A DNA stretch of 64,000 nucleotides from Actinocrispum wychmicini. Its GTDB lineage: Bacteria; Actinomycetota; Actinomycetes; Mycobacteriales; Pseudonocardiaceae. The first letter of the stretch is position 1, and every line of letters starts with the position of its first letter. The notes under the pieces were generated by a model. The model saw only the letters and a program-made list of their open reading frames with translations, had not been told where the DNA came from and searched no databases. The stretch is taken from contig NZ_SLWS01000014.1 of NCBI RefSeq assembly GCF_004345645.1, positions 186,001-250,000 of the forward strand, in the 5' to 3' direction. Positions 42,129 through 50,551 of this stretch are shown here, one piece after another. The position numbers were made by a program, and so were the translations under genes.

Positions 42129-42530
42129 ATGAAGTCAAGTCTCACCATCGGCGAGTTGGCCGGCACCTTCGGCCTCGCCACCCACGTGCTGCGGCACTGG
42201 GAGTCCGAACGCCTGCTCACGCCCGCGAACCGGGTGAACGGCCGGCGGATGTACACCGAGGAGCACGTCACACGGGTCGCGGTGATCATGCGCGCGAAGT
42301 CCGCCGGGATGAGCCTCGACCAGGTCCGCGACATGCTCAACGCGCCCGACGGCGAGGAGCGCCGCCGCGTCCTGATCGAGCAGCGGGCCCAGCTGGACGA
42401 GCGGATCGCGCAGGCCCAGGCCTCCAAGGCGTTGATCGACCACGCCCTGGAGTGCCCGGTCGGCGACTTCACCCACTGCGCGGAGTTCCAACGCCTGGTC
42501 GCCAGCGTGAGCAAGGAGATCTTCAGCTGA
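42129..42530 (+). CDS. MerR-family transcriptional regulator
   Basis: The 133-residue regulator has the MerR winged HTH (SLTIGELAGTFGLATHVLRHWESERLL, then GRRMYTEEHVTRVAVI), the long dimer helix, and a short effector end with C109 and C117 (ECPVGDFTHC), which may coordinate metal or sense oxidation. It is probably the activator of the divergent reductase gene. The last eight bases overlap the dctA 3' end on the other strand. The TTG at 42093 is in frame but lies in the operator. Confidence 0.9.
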   Translation: MKSSLTIGELAGTFGLATHVLRHWESERLLTPANRVNGRRMYTEEHVTRVAVIMRAKSAGMSLDQVRDMLNAPDGEERRRVLIEQRAQLDERIAQAQASKALIDHALECPVGDFTHCAEFQRLVASVSKEIFS

Positions 42531-43842
42531 CGGTCGCCTGTTGACGAGCGGACTCGGCCGGCGCGGGCGCGGCCGACCCGGTGCGGAGAACCCGATTGAC
42601 CTGGGTCACGTCGAGAACGCGCTCCCACCGGGCGACCACGAGGGACGCGACGCTGTTCCCGGCGAGGTTCGTCAGCGCGCGGCACTCGGACATGAACTTG
42701 TCGATGCCGAAGATCAGCATGATGCCCGCGGCCGGAACCGTGCCGACCGTGGACAGAGTGGCCGCCAGGGCGATGAAACCGGCGCCGGTGACGCCGCCGG
42801 AACCCTTGGAGGTCAACAACATCACGGCCAGCAGGCCGAGTTGCCCGCCGATGCCGAGCGGGGTGTCGGTCGCCTGGGCGATGTAGACGGCGGCGAGGGA
42901 GAGGTAGATCGAGCTGCCGTCGAGGTTGAACGAGTAGCCGGTGGGCACGGTGAGCCCGACGATCTCACGCCGGACGCCCAGGCGTTCGAGTTTGGTCATC
43001 AGCCGGGGCAGCACGCTTTCCGAGGACGACGTGCCCAGCACGATGAGGAACTCCTCGCGCAGATAGCGCAGCAGCCGGAAGATGTTGACCCTCATCAGAG
43101 CGGTGACGCCGCCGAGCACAACGATCACGAAGAACAGGGACGTGCCGTAGAACAGCGCGATCAGGTGGCCGAGGCTGGCGAGCGTGGACACGCCGTACTT
43201 GCCGATGGTGAAGGCCATCGCGCCGAAGGCGCCGACCGGCGCGGCCAGCATGACGTAGTGCAGGATCTTGAACACGGTCGTGTTGAGCCGGTTGATGCCT
43301 TCGACCAGGGGCCGGCCGACCGGTCCGATCGCCTTCATGGCGACGCCGAACAGCACCGCGATGAAGATGACCTGCAGGACGTTGCCGTCGGCGAAGGCAC
43401 CGATGGCGCTGCTGGGCACGATGTCGGTGAGGAAGTGCCACCAGCTCTGGTGTTCGCCGGACTGCACGTACTGGGCCGCGCTGCCGGACAGACGCAGCTC
43501 ACCCGGGTGGGCGTGGACGCCCGCGCCGGGCTGGAACACGTTCACGGCCACCAGCCCGATGGCGAGCGCGACCAGGGTCCCGGCCTGGAAGTAGACCAGG
43601 GACTTGACGCCCACCCGGCCGACCCGGCGGAGGCTGTCGACGCCGCCGATGCCCGCGACGATCGTCAGGAACACGATCGGAGTGATGAGCATCTTGACGG
43701 CGTTGACGAACGTGGTGCCGACCGGCTCCAACGCGACGCCGACGGACGGCCAGAGCGCGCCGGTGAGGATGCCCGCGGCGATCGCGGTGACCACCCAGAA
43801 GTACAGCTGCTGATACCAAGGCTTGCGCATCGGTAAGTCCAT
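42523..43842 (-). CDS. dctA: DctA-type dicarboxylate/proton or sodium symporter
   Basis: This 439-residue DAACS transporter has the family's motifs: TPIVFLTIVAGIGGVDSL, the serine-rich hairpin GTSSSESVLPRLM, TVPTGYSFNLDGSSIYL, the second hairpin LLTSKGSGGVTGAGFI, and GIDKFMSECRALTNLAGN with the substrate-binding residues. It should take up C4-dicarboxylates such as malate, succinate or tartrate. AGGAGA precedes the ATG. It is the last gene of a lysR-ttuC-dctA set with a 39-base gap after ttuC. Confidence 0.93.
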   Translation of the reverse strand: MDLPMRKPWYQQLYFWVVTAIAAGILTGALWPSVGVALEPVGTTFVNAVKMLITPIVFLTIVAGIGGVDSLRRVGRVGVKSLVYFQAGTLVALAIGLVAVNVFQPGAGVHAHPGELRLSGSAAQYVQSGEHQSWWHFLTDIVPSSAIGAFADGNVLQVIFIAVLFGVAMKAIGPVGRPLVEGINRLNTTVFKILHYVMLAAPVGAFGAMAFTIGKYGVSTLASLGHLIALFYGTSLFFVIVVLGGVTALMRVNIFRLLRYLREEFLIVLGTSSSESVLPRLMTKLERLGVRREIVGLTVPTGYSFNLDGSSIYLSLAAVYIAQATDTPLGIGGQLGLLAVMLLTSKGSGGVTGAGFIALAATLSTVGTVPAAGIMLIFGIDKFMSECRALTNLAGNSVASLVVARWERVLDVTQVNRVLRTGSAAPAPAESARQQATVS

Positions 43843-43881
43843 GGTTTCTCCTCATTGAGAAAGTCACAGGGAAAGGGCGCG

Positions 43882-44937
43882 TCACAGCAGGTCGAGCAGC
43901 TTGTCGGTGAACTCGGCGGTGGTCGCGGTGCCGCCGAGGTCCGGGGTGCGCAGGTCGGTCTTGGCCAGGACGGCGGCGATCGCGTCGGTGACGTCGGCGG
44001 CGGCTTCGGCGTGGCCGAGGTGGTCGAGCATCAGCGCGGCCGACCAGATCGCGCCCAAGGGGTTGGCGACGCCCCGGCCGGCGATGTCGGGCGCCGAGCC
44101 GTGCACCGGTTCGAACATCGAGGGGAAGTCCCGCTCCGGGTTGAGGTTCGCGGCGGGGGCGATGCCGATCGAGCCGGCCACCGCGGCGGCCAGGTCGCTG
44201 AGGATGTCGCCGAACAGGTTGGACGCGACCACCACGTCGAACCGGGCCGGGTCGAGCACGATCTTCGCGGCCAGCGCGTCGACGTGCTCCTGGTCCCAGG
44301 TGACGTCGGGGTGCGCGGCGCCGCGTTCGGCGACCAGTTCGTCCCAGAACGGCAGGGTGTGCACGATGCCGTTGGACTTGGTCGCCGAGGTGAGCCGTCC
44401 GCGCCGGTCGGCGGCGAGGTGGAAGGCGTAGTCCAGCACGCGGGTGATCCCGGCGCGGGTGAACACGGACTCCTGCACGGCCATCTCGTCGGGAAAACCG
44501 CGGTTGAGGCGGCCGCCGATCTCGCTGTACTCGCCCTCGACGTTCTCCCGCACCACGACGAAGTCGACCTCGCCCGCCACCGCCGCGCGCACCGGGCTGT
44601 CGACCCCGTCGAAGACCCGGATCGGCCGCAGGTTCACGTACTGGCGGAAGCCACGCCGGATGGGGATCAGCAGCCCCCACAGGGAGACATGGTCGGCGAC
44701 GCCGGGGTAGCCGACCGCGCCGAGCAGGATGGCGTCCTTGTCACGGAGCTGGTCCAACCCGTCCGCTGGCATCATCGCGCCCGCACGCGCGTACCGCTCG
44801 CACGACCAGTCGTAGGAGGTGTACGCGAAGCCGAACCCGTGCCGGCGCCCGACGGCGTCGAGGACCTGTCGGGCCGGCGGCAGTACTTCGGCGCCGATCC
44901 CGTCCCCGGGGATCAACGCGATGCGGTACGTCGTCAT
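43882..44937 (-). CDS. ttuC: tartrate dehydrogenase / D-malate dehydrogenase
   Basis: The 351-residue enzyme of the isopropylmalate/isocitrate dehydrogenase family has LIPGDGIGAEVLPPA, the tartrate-dehydrogenase-like SYDWSCERYARAGAMMPADG, the substrate Arg/Tyr segment VRENVEGEYSEIGG, KSNGIVHTLPFWDE with the catalytic Lys, and FGDILSDLAA with metal-binding Asp residues. It oxidizes and may decarboxylate tartrate or D-malate with NAD+ and Mn2+/Mg2+. The neighbouring dicarboxylate carrier and LysR regulator support that substrate class; leucine biosynthesis (leuB) is unlikely here. Confidence 0.88.
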   Translation of the reverse strand: MTTYRIALIPGDGIGAEVLPPARQVLDAVGRRHGFGFAYTSYDWSCERYARAGAMMPADGLDQLRDKDAILLGAVGYPGVADHVSLWGLLIPIRRGFRQYVNLRPIRVFDGVDSPVRAAVAGEVDFVVVRENVEGEYSEIGGRLNRGFPDEMAVQESVFTRAGITRVLDYAFHLAADRRGRLTSATKSNGIVHTLPFWDELVAERGAAHPDVTWDQEHVDALAAKIVLDPARFDVVVASNLFGDILSDLAAAVAGSIGIAPAANLNPERDFPSMFEPVHGSAPDIAGRGVANPLGAIWSAALMLDHLGHAEAAADVTDAIAAVLAKTDLRTPDLGGTATTAEFTDKLLDLL

Positions 44938-44994
44938 GCGGTCGATGGGACCAAGCGCGCGGCCACACCGTCCAAGACGCAGATGCGATGTGCC

Positions 44995-45879
44995 TTATAG
45001 GTCTGACTTATCAGTCGCCAGCGCCAGGAACGCGTCGGCCGCTGGGGACAGCTCCGCGCGGCGGCTGACCACGGCGATCTTGAGCGTGGTCTTCGGTTCG
45101 ATGTCCAGCACCAAGGCGCCCGCGCGCTCGGCGAACTCGCGCCACGACTCGGTCAGCACGGCGAACCCCACCCCGGCCAGGACCAGCGGGAGGATCGCCA
45201 CCCGATGCTCGGTCTCGGCCGCCACGGTGAACTCGACGCCCGCCTCCCGCAGGCTGTCGACGTACGCGCGCATGCCCGTGCCGCGTTGCCCGACGATCAG
45301 CCGATGTCCGGCCAGCTCCGCGTAGGAGACGGCCTGTCCGGCGGGGAACGGACCATCTGGCGGAGTGACCAGCACGAACCGCTGTTCCCCGACAGAGTGG
45401 GACACGACCTCGACGCCCGGCAGCGGGTCCGGGGTGGCGAGCAGGCCCAGTTCGGCGGACCCGGTGCGCACCATGTCGACGACGTCACGCGGGGTGAACG
45501 CCGCCCGGATGGCCACCGACACGCCGGGATACCGGTCGCTGAAGCCACGGATCATCGTGGTCAGGGGCTCGACCGTCTGCGACGGCATCGCCGCGATGTC
45601 CAACCGCCCTTCGCTCAGCTCACGCACGGCGGCCACCCGAGCGCGCGCGGTCTGCAGGCTGCGTACGGCCGCGCGAGCCGGTTCGATCAGCGCCGTGCCG
45701 GCCTCAGTGAGCACCGCCCGCCTGCCGATCCGGTGGAACAGGTCCGTCCCCAGGTCACGCTCGAGCGCCCGTACGGTCTGCGACAGCGACGGCTGGGACA
45801 CGTACAGCACGCTCGCCGCCCGGTTGAAGCCACCGTGGTCGACGATGGCGAGGAAGTACTCGAGCTGCCGAACGTCCAC
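44995..45879 (-). CDS. LysR-family regulator of the tartrate/malate genes
   Basis: The 294-residue protein has the LysR HTH (MDVRQLEYFLAIVDHGGFNR, ASVLYVSQPSLSQTVRALE) and a two-lobe effector domain (LTTMIRGFSDRYPGVSVAIR; GLLATPDPLPGVEVV). It lies directly upstream of ttuC on the same strand, 57 bases apart, rather than divergently, so it may be co-transcribed or the ttuC promoter may lie in that gap. Likely effector is a C4 hydroxy-dicarboxylate (inference). Confidence 0.9.
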   Translation of the reverse strand: MDVRQLEYFLAIVDHGGFNRAASVLYVSQPSLSQTVRALERDLGTDLFHRIGRRAVLTEAGTALIEPARAAVRSLQTARARVAAVRELSEGRLDIAAMPSQTVEPLTTMIRGFSDRYPGVSVAIRAAFTPRDVVDMVRTGSAELGLLATPDPLPGVEVVSHSVGEQRFVLVTPPDGPFPAGQAVSYAELAGHRLIVGQRGTGMRAYVDSLREAGVEFTVAAETEHRVAILPLVLAGVGFAVLTESWREFAERAGALVLDIEPKTTLKIAVVSRRAELSPAADAFLALATDKSDL

Positions 45880-45893
45880 CGTTTCCTCCGGTC

Positions 45894-46529
45894 ATGCCGA
45901 CGTCTACGTTGTCGCTTGTGTCTCAAGTGCCGCTGTGGGTCACCATCCTGGTCGCGTTCGTCGGTTTCGTCGGTGTCCTGAGCGCCCAGTTGATCGCGGC
46001 GTGGCGCGAGGACCGCCGATGGCGTCGCGAGCAGGAACGGGAGGAACTGCGGTGGCGCCGGGAACGTCAGCGCGAGCTAGACAATCGCGACTTCGACCTC
46101 CGTAAGGACTCGTACGCCCAGGTCATCTCGGCCGTGGAGGCGTTCGACTGGATCATCTATCCGATCATCAAGGGGTTTCGCCGCGACCCCCAGCTGAACG
46201 CCGAGGATCTCGCGGACGCCCGCCGGGTGCGCGAGGAGCTGCGGCATTCCCTCGGCCAGGTCAACCTGTACGCACCGACCCGGTTCAACGACCTGCTTCG
46301 GGGCGCGATGCTGCCGCGGTCGAACCTCGTCATGGAACTGATCAACGACCAGCAGGACCGCGAGAAGATCGAGACCCTGTGGGACTCCAGTCAGACCGGT
46401 TACCGGCGGATGCGCGCGGAAATGCGGCGTGACCTGGGCCTGGACGCCGAGGATCTGCCCGACGACTGGGCGTACGACCTGAGCGTCCGGCACTACCGGG
46501 AGGAGCTGGCTGAGGGCGAAACCCCGTAA
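45894..46529 (+). CDS. membrane-anchored coiled-coil protein of unknown function
   Basis: The 211-residue protein has one N-terminal span (VPLWVTILVAFVGFVGVLSAQLIAAW) followed by a highly charged helical segment (REDRRWRREQEREELRWRRE) that should form a coiled coil, then an alpha-helical soluble part ending in acidic residues. I do not recognize the family; similar one-span proteins are common in streptomycetes. It is divergent from the lysR gene with only 14 bases between starts. No good Shine-Dalgarno precedes ATG 45894, and GTG 45918 is possible. Confidence 0.65.
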   Translation: MPTSTLSLVSQVPLWVTILVAFVGFVGVLSAQLIAAWREDRRWRREQEREELRWRRERQRELDNRDFDLRKDSYAQVISAVEAFDWIIYPIIKGFRRDPQLNAEDLADARRVREELRHSLGQVNLYAPTRFNDLLRGAMLPRSNLVMELINDQQDREKIETLWDSSQTGYRRMRAEMRRDLGLDAEDLPDDWAYDLSVRHYREELAEGETP

Positions 46530-46600
46530 AGGGGCTGCTCGGCGCGACCGGTAGCCTTGCCCCACCCAACTTCCGCCAACCGCCTTTTCGGGAGGGCTTC

Positions 46601-47011
46601 GTGTCCGTAGGGGAAATCGCAGCGGTCGTCGCCGCAGCCACGTTCGTGGTGCTGGTGGCACTGCTGGTGGCCCCGTTGGTCAAGCTCGGACGCACGTTGG
46701 ACGAGGCCACCATCGCCATCCGCAAGGCTCACGAGAACAGCGACCCGCTGTTCAACGGCGCCAACACGACGCTGAACCATGTCAACACCCAGCTGGAGCG
46801 GGTGGACGGGATCACCGCGAACGCGCAGGCGGTCACCGGCAACGTCTCCGCGCTGACCTCGGTGTTCACCGCGACCCTCGGCGGCCCGTTGGTGAAGGTC
46901 GCCGCGGTGTCCTACGGGCTGTCCAAGGCGATCAAGGCCCGTCGCAAGCGTGCCGACGAGCGCGAGGGGAAGCACACGCGCCGCACGCTTCGCCGCGGAG
47001 GCCGCAAATGA
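46601..47011 (+). CDS. DUF948-type membrane protein
   Basis: The 136-residue protein has one N-terminal span (VGEIAAVVAAATFVVLVALLVAPLV) followed by LGRTLDEATIAIRKAHENSDPLFNG and repeated helix turns (TTLNHVNTQLERVDGITANAQAVTGNVSAL), the DUF948 pattern, then a basic tail (RRTLRRGGRK). Function is unknown; related genes sit upstream of alaS in many actinobacteria. The GTG start follows GGGAGG. It overlaps the next gene by four bases. Confidence 0.8.
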   Translation: MSVGEIAAVVAAATFVVLVALLVAPLVKLGRTLDEATIAIRKAHENSDPLFNGANTTLNHVNTQLERVDGITANAQAVTGNVSALTSVFTATLGGPLVKVAAVSYGLSKAIKARRKRADEREGKHTRRTLRRGGRK

Positions 47012-47310
47012 GCAGGTTTTTCTGGCTTGGAGTCGGCGTCGCGGCCGGAGTGGTTCTGTCCCGTAAACTTCGGGAGAAGGCCCGTCAGGCCAGCCCGGCC
47101 GGCATCGCGGAGAACGTCGGCGACGCCATGCGGGAGCTGGCCGGAGCCGTGGGCGCGTTCGGAGCGGACGTGCGCGCGGGCATGGCCGAACGCGAGAAGG
47201 AGTTGCAGGACGTGGTGAGCGAACGGTCGGGCGTCACGCTTGGGCGGCACAGTTCCCGTGCCGTCGAGGCCCGCCGGCCCGCGCCGCGAGCGCGCCGGGC
47301 GGACAGCTGA
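47008..47310 (+). CDS. small conserved membrane-associated protein upstream of alaS
   Basis: The 100-residue protein starts SRFFWLGVGVAAGVVLSRKL, a short hydrophobic anchor, followed by an amphipathic helix (AENVGDAMRELAGAVGAFGADVRAGMAEREKEL) and a basic Arg/Ala/Pro tail. I recall similar small proteins beside alaS in actinobacteria, without known function. ATGA overlap with the DUF948-type gene indicates coupled translation. alaS starts 83 bases later. Confidence 0.75.
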   Translation: MSRFFWLGVGVAAGVVLSRKLREKARQASPAGIAENVGDAMRELAGAVGAFGADVRAGMAEREKELQDVVSERSGVTLGRHSSRAVEARRPAPRARRADS

Positions 47311-47393
47311 GTCTGCGCTGTTCCGCCGACAAACCCGCGACCCGATTCGTTCACTCCGGGCCGTAGGCCCGCGCTCTCCGCAAGGACAAGACC

Positions 47394-50054
47394 GTGGAAA
47401 CGCATGAGATCCGCAACCGCTTCCTGAATCATTTCAAGAACGCCGGGCACACCGAGGTGCCCAGCGCCTCGCTGATCCTGGACGACCCGAACCTGCTGTT
47501 CGTCAACGCCGGCATGGTCCAGTTCAAGCCGTACTTCCTCGGCGAGGCCCCACCGCCGTACCCGACCGCCACCAGCGTGCAGAAGTGCGTGCGGACCGGC
47601 GACATCGACGAGGTCGGCAAGACCACCCGGCACAACACGTTCTTCCAGATGGCCGGCAACTTCTCGTTCGGCGACTACTTCAAGGCCGGCGCGATCGAAC
47701 ACGCCTGGAACCTGGTCACCACGTCGCAGGACGAGGGCGGCTTCGGACTGGACCCGGACCGCATCTGGACCACGGTCTACCTCGACGACGACGAGGCCAT
47801 CGACCTGTGGCGGAAGATCGCCGGCCTGCCCGACGAGCGGATCCAGCGCCGCGACGGCAACGACAACTACTGGGACATGGGCGTGCCCGGCCCCGGCGGC
47901 CCGTGCTCGGAGATCTACTACGACCGCGGTCCGCAGTTCGGCAAGGAAGGCGGGCCTGTTGTCGACGAGGACCGGTACCTGGAGATCTGGAACCTGGTCT
48001 TCATGCAGGACGTGCGCGGCGAGCTGAGCCCGAAGAAGGGCCACAAGCCGATCGGCACCCTGCCGAAGAAGAACATCGACACCGGGATGGGCGTCGAGCG
48101 GGTCGCCTACCTGCTGCAGGGCGTCGACAACGTCTACGAGACCGACCTCGTGCGCCCGGTGATCACCAAGGCCGAGGAGATGTCGGGCCGCCACTACGGC
48201 GCCGACCACACCGGCGACGTGCGGTTCCGCGTCATCGCCGACCACGCCCGTTCCGGCGTGATGCTGATCGGTGACGGTGTTACACCGGGCAATGAGGGCC
48301 GTGGGTACGTCCTGCGCCGTCTGCTACGCAGGATCGTGCGGTCCGTGCGGCTGCTCGGGGTCGACGAGCCGGTGCTGACGGACTTCGCCGCCGTCGTCCG
48401 CGACGCCATGGGGCCGTCGTACCCGGAGTTGGTGCGCGACTTCGACCGGATCTCGGCCGTCATGAAGACCGAGGAGGACGCCTTCCGCGCCACCCTCACG
48501 ACCGGCTCGCGCATCTTCGACCTCGCCGCCGGCCAGACGAAGGACAGCGGCAGCCGCGTGCTGGCTGGTGACAAGGCCTTCCAGCTGCACGACACGTACG
48601 GCTTCCCGATCGACCTGACCCTGGAAATGGCTTCGGAGCAGGGCCTCCAGGTCGACGAGGCCGGGTTCCGCGAGCTGATGGAGGAGCAGCGCCAGCGCGC
48701 CAAGGCCGACGCCGCCGCCCGTAAGACCGGCCACGGCGACCTGTCGGCGTACCGGAAGGTCCTGGAACAGCACGGCGAGACCGAGTTCCTCGGCTACACC
48801 GACCTGCAGGCCGCCTCGCGGGTGATCGGCCTGCTGGTGGACGGCGTGCCGGTGCCGGTGGTCAAAGCCGGCCAGGACGCCGAGCTGATTCTGGACCGCA
48901 CCCCGTTCTACGCCGAGAGCGGCGGCCAGATCGCCGACACGGGTCTCCTGGTCGGCGCCGGTGCCGAGATCCAGGTGAACGACGTGCAGAAATCCGTGCC
49001 GGGCCTGTTCGTGCACCGGGTGACCGTGCTGTCCGGCGAGATCGGCCTGGACACCGAGGTGACCGGTTCGGTCGACCGGGACCGCCGCAAGGCCATCGCC
49101 CGCGCCCACTCCGCCACGCACCTCGTGCACGCCGCGGTCCGTGGCGCCTACGGGCAGCGCGCCGCCCAGGCCGGTTCGCTCAACGCCCCCGGCCGGATGC
49201 GGTTCGACTTCACCACGCCGGGTGCCGTGTCCTCGGACATCCTCACCGAGGTCGAGGAAGAGGTGAACGACTACCTGCAGACCGACGTCGAGGTTCAGAC
49301 GTTCACCACCACCAAGGCCAAGGCCCTGGAACTGGGCGCGATCGCCCTGTTCGGCGAGAAGTACGGCGACAACGTCCGCGTGGTCGACATGGGCGAGTAC
49401 TCGCGGGAGCTGTGCGGTGGCACGCACGTCGGCCGGATCGGCCAGCTCGGCCTGGTCAAGCTGGTCGCGGACGCCTCGATCGGCTCCGGCGTGCACCGGG
49501 TGGAGGCCCTGGTCGGCTCGGACGCCCTGCGGTACGTGCGCAAGGAGCAGCTGCTGGTGTCCCAGCTGGCCGACCAGCTGAAGGTGCCGCCGGCCGAGCT
49601 GCCCGGCCGGATCGAGGGCATGCTCGGCCGGATCAAGTCCGCCGAGAAGGAGATCGAGCAGCTGCGCATCGCCCAGGTGCTGCAGTCCGCCGGCGACCTG
49701 GCCGGCAAGGCCCAGGACGTCAACGGGGTGCTGCTCGTGGCCGAGCGCGTGCCCGAGGGAGTGGACGCCAACGCCCTGCGCGCCTTGGCCACGGACGTAC
49801 GTAACCGCCTCGGTGGGCGGGCCGGTGTGGTGGCCCTGTTCGTGCCGGCCGGGGACAAGGTCAGTTTCGTCGTGGCCACCACCGGCGTCGCCCGGGACAA
49901 GGGCCTGGCCGCGGGTAAGTTGGTCGGCTCGTTCGCCCCGGCCATCGACGGTCGCGGCGGCGGCAAGCCGGACATGGCCCAGGGCGGCGGCACCAAGCCG
50001 GCCGGCGTCGACGACGCCATCGTGCTGCTGCGCAAGGAATTGGGCGGCGCGTGA
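47394..50054 (+). CDS. alaS: alanyl-tRNA synthetase
   Basis: This full-length 886-residue class II enzyme begins METHEIRNRFLNHFKNAGH. Aminoacylation motifs include MVQFKPYFLGE and RTGDIDEVGKTTRHNTFFQM. The editing domain has HSATHLVHAAVRGAYG and the zinc site ELCGGTHVG. The C-Ala domain closes with GGRGGGKPDMAQGGG. It charges tRNA-Ala and clears mischarged Ser/Gly. The GTG start lies 83 bases after the small membrane-protein gene. Its stop overlaps ruvX (GTGA). Confidence 0.97.
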   Translation: METHEIRNRFLNHFKNAGHTEVPSASLILDDPNLLFVNAGMVQFKPYFLGEAPPPYPTATSVQKCVRTGDIDEVGKTTRHNTFFQMAGNFSFGDYFKAGAIEHAWNLVTTSQDEGGFGLDPDRIWTTVYLDDDEAIDLWRKIAGLPDERIQRRDGNDNYWDMGVPGPGGPCSEIYYDRGPQFGKEGGPVVDEDRYLEIWNLVFMQDVRGELSPKKGHKPIGTLPKKNIDTGMGVERVAYLLQGVDNVYETDLVRPVITKAEEMSGRHYGADHTGDVRFRVIADHARSGVMLIGDGVTPGNEGRGYVLRRLLRRIVRSVRLLGVDEPVLTDFAAVVRDAMGPSYPELVRDFDRISAVMKTEEDAFRATLTTGSRIFDLAAGQTKDSGSRVLAGDKAFQLHDTYGFPIDLTLEMASEQGLQVDEAGFRELMEEQRQRAKADAAARKTGHGDLSAYRKVLEQHGETEFLGYTDLQAASRVIGLLVDGVPVPVVKAGQDAELILDRTPFYAESGGQIADTGLLVGAGAEIQVNDVQKSVPGLFVHRVTVLSGEIGLDTEVTGSVDRDRRKAIARAHSATHLVHAAVRGAYGQRAAQAGSLNAPGRMRFDFTTPGAVSSDILTEVEEEVNDYLQTDVEVQTFTTTKAKALELGAIALFGEKYGDNVRVVDMGEYSRELCGGTHVGRIGQLGLVKLVADASIGSGVHRVEALVGSDALRYVRKEQLLVSQLADQLKVPPAELPGRIEGMLGRIKSAEKEIEQLRIAQVLQSAGDLAGKAQDVNGVLLVAERVPEGVDANALRALATDVRNRLGGRAGVVALFVPAGDKVSFVVATTGVARDKGLAAGKLVGSFAPAIDGRGGGKPDMAQGGGTKPAGVDDAIVLLRKELGGA

Positions 50055-50551
50055 CGCATGACGGCCCGGCCGCCGACCGTCCCGGTGAACATGATCCAGG
50101 GCCTGGTCGGCGGCTGGGTGTCGACGTGGGCACGGTCCGGGTCGGCGTCGCGTTGAGCGATCCGGCGCCCGTCCTGGCCAGTCCGCTGGTTACGCTGTCT
50201 CGGGATGAGCGGTCGGGCAGCGACCTGGACCGGCTCGCGGAACTCGTCACGGAGCACGAGGTGGTCGAGGTGGTGGTCGGTTTGCCCAGGACACTGGCCG
50301 GCCGGCACGGCCCGGCGGCGGCCGGCGCGGTCGCCTACGCCACCGAGCTGGCCCGGCGGGTGGGTTCGGTGCCGGTCCGGCTCGGCGACGAGCGGCTGAC
50401 CACGGTCACCGCGTCCCGGGTGCTGGCCGAGCGTGGCGTGCGGGGCAAGAAGCAGCGGGCGGTCGTGGACCAGGCGGCGGCCGTGGAGATCCTCCAGTCA
50501 TGGCTGGACGCGCGCGGCGCGGCCATCCAGCGGGATCGAGGTGGCGAATGA
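50051..50551 (+). CDS. ruvX: RuvX/YqgF-type Holliday junction resolvase or rRNA-processing nuclease
   Basis: The 166-residue RNase-H-like protein has GVDVGTVRVGVALSDP with the first catalytic Asp, VEVVVGLPRTLAGRHGPAA, PVRLGDERLTTVTA and the terminal VVDQAAAVEILQSWL. Members act as putative Holliday-junction resolvases or in 16S rRNA 5'-end maturation. It overlaps both alaS (upstream) and mltG (downstream) by four bases. The first 25 residues are a Gly/Pro/Arg-rich extension. Confidence 0.93.
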   Translation: MTHDGPAADRPGEHDPGPGRRLGVDVGTVRVGVALSDPAPVLASPLVTLSRDERSGSDLDRLAELVTEHEVVEVVVGLPRTLAGRHGPAAAGAVAYATELARRVGSVPVRLGDERLTTVTASRVLAERGVRGKKQRAVVDQAAAVEILQSWLDARGAAIQRDRGGE

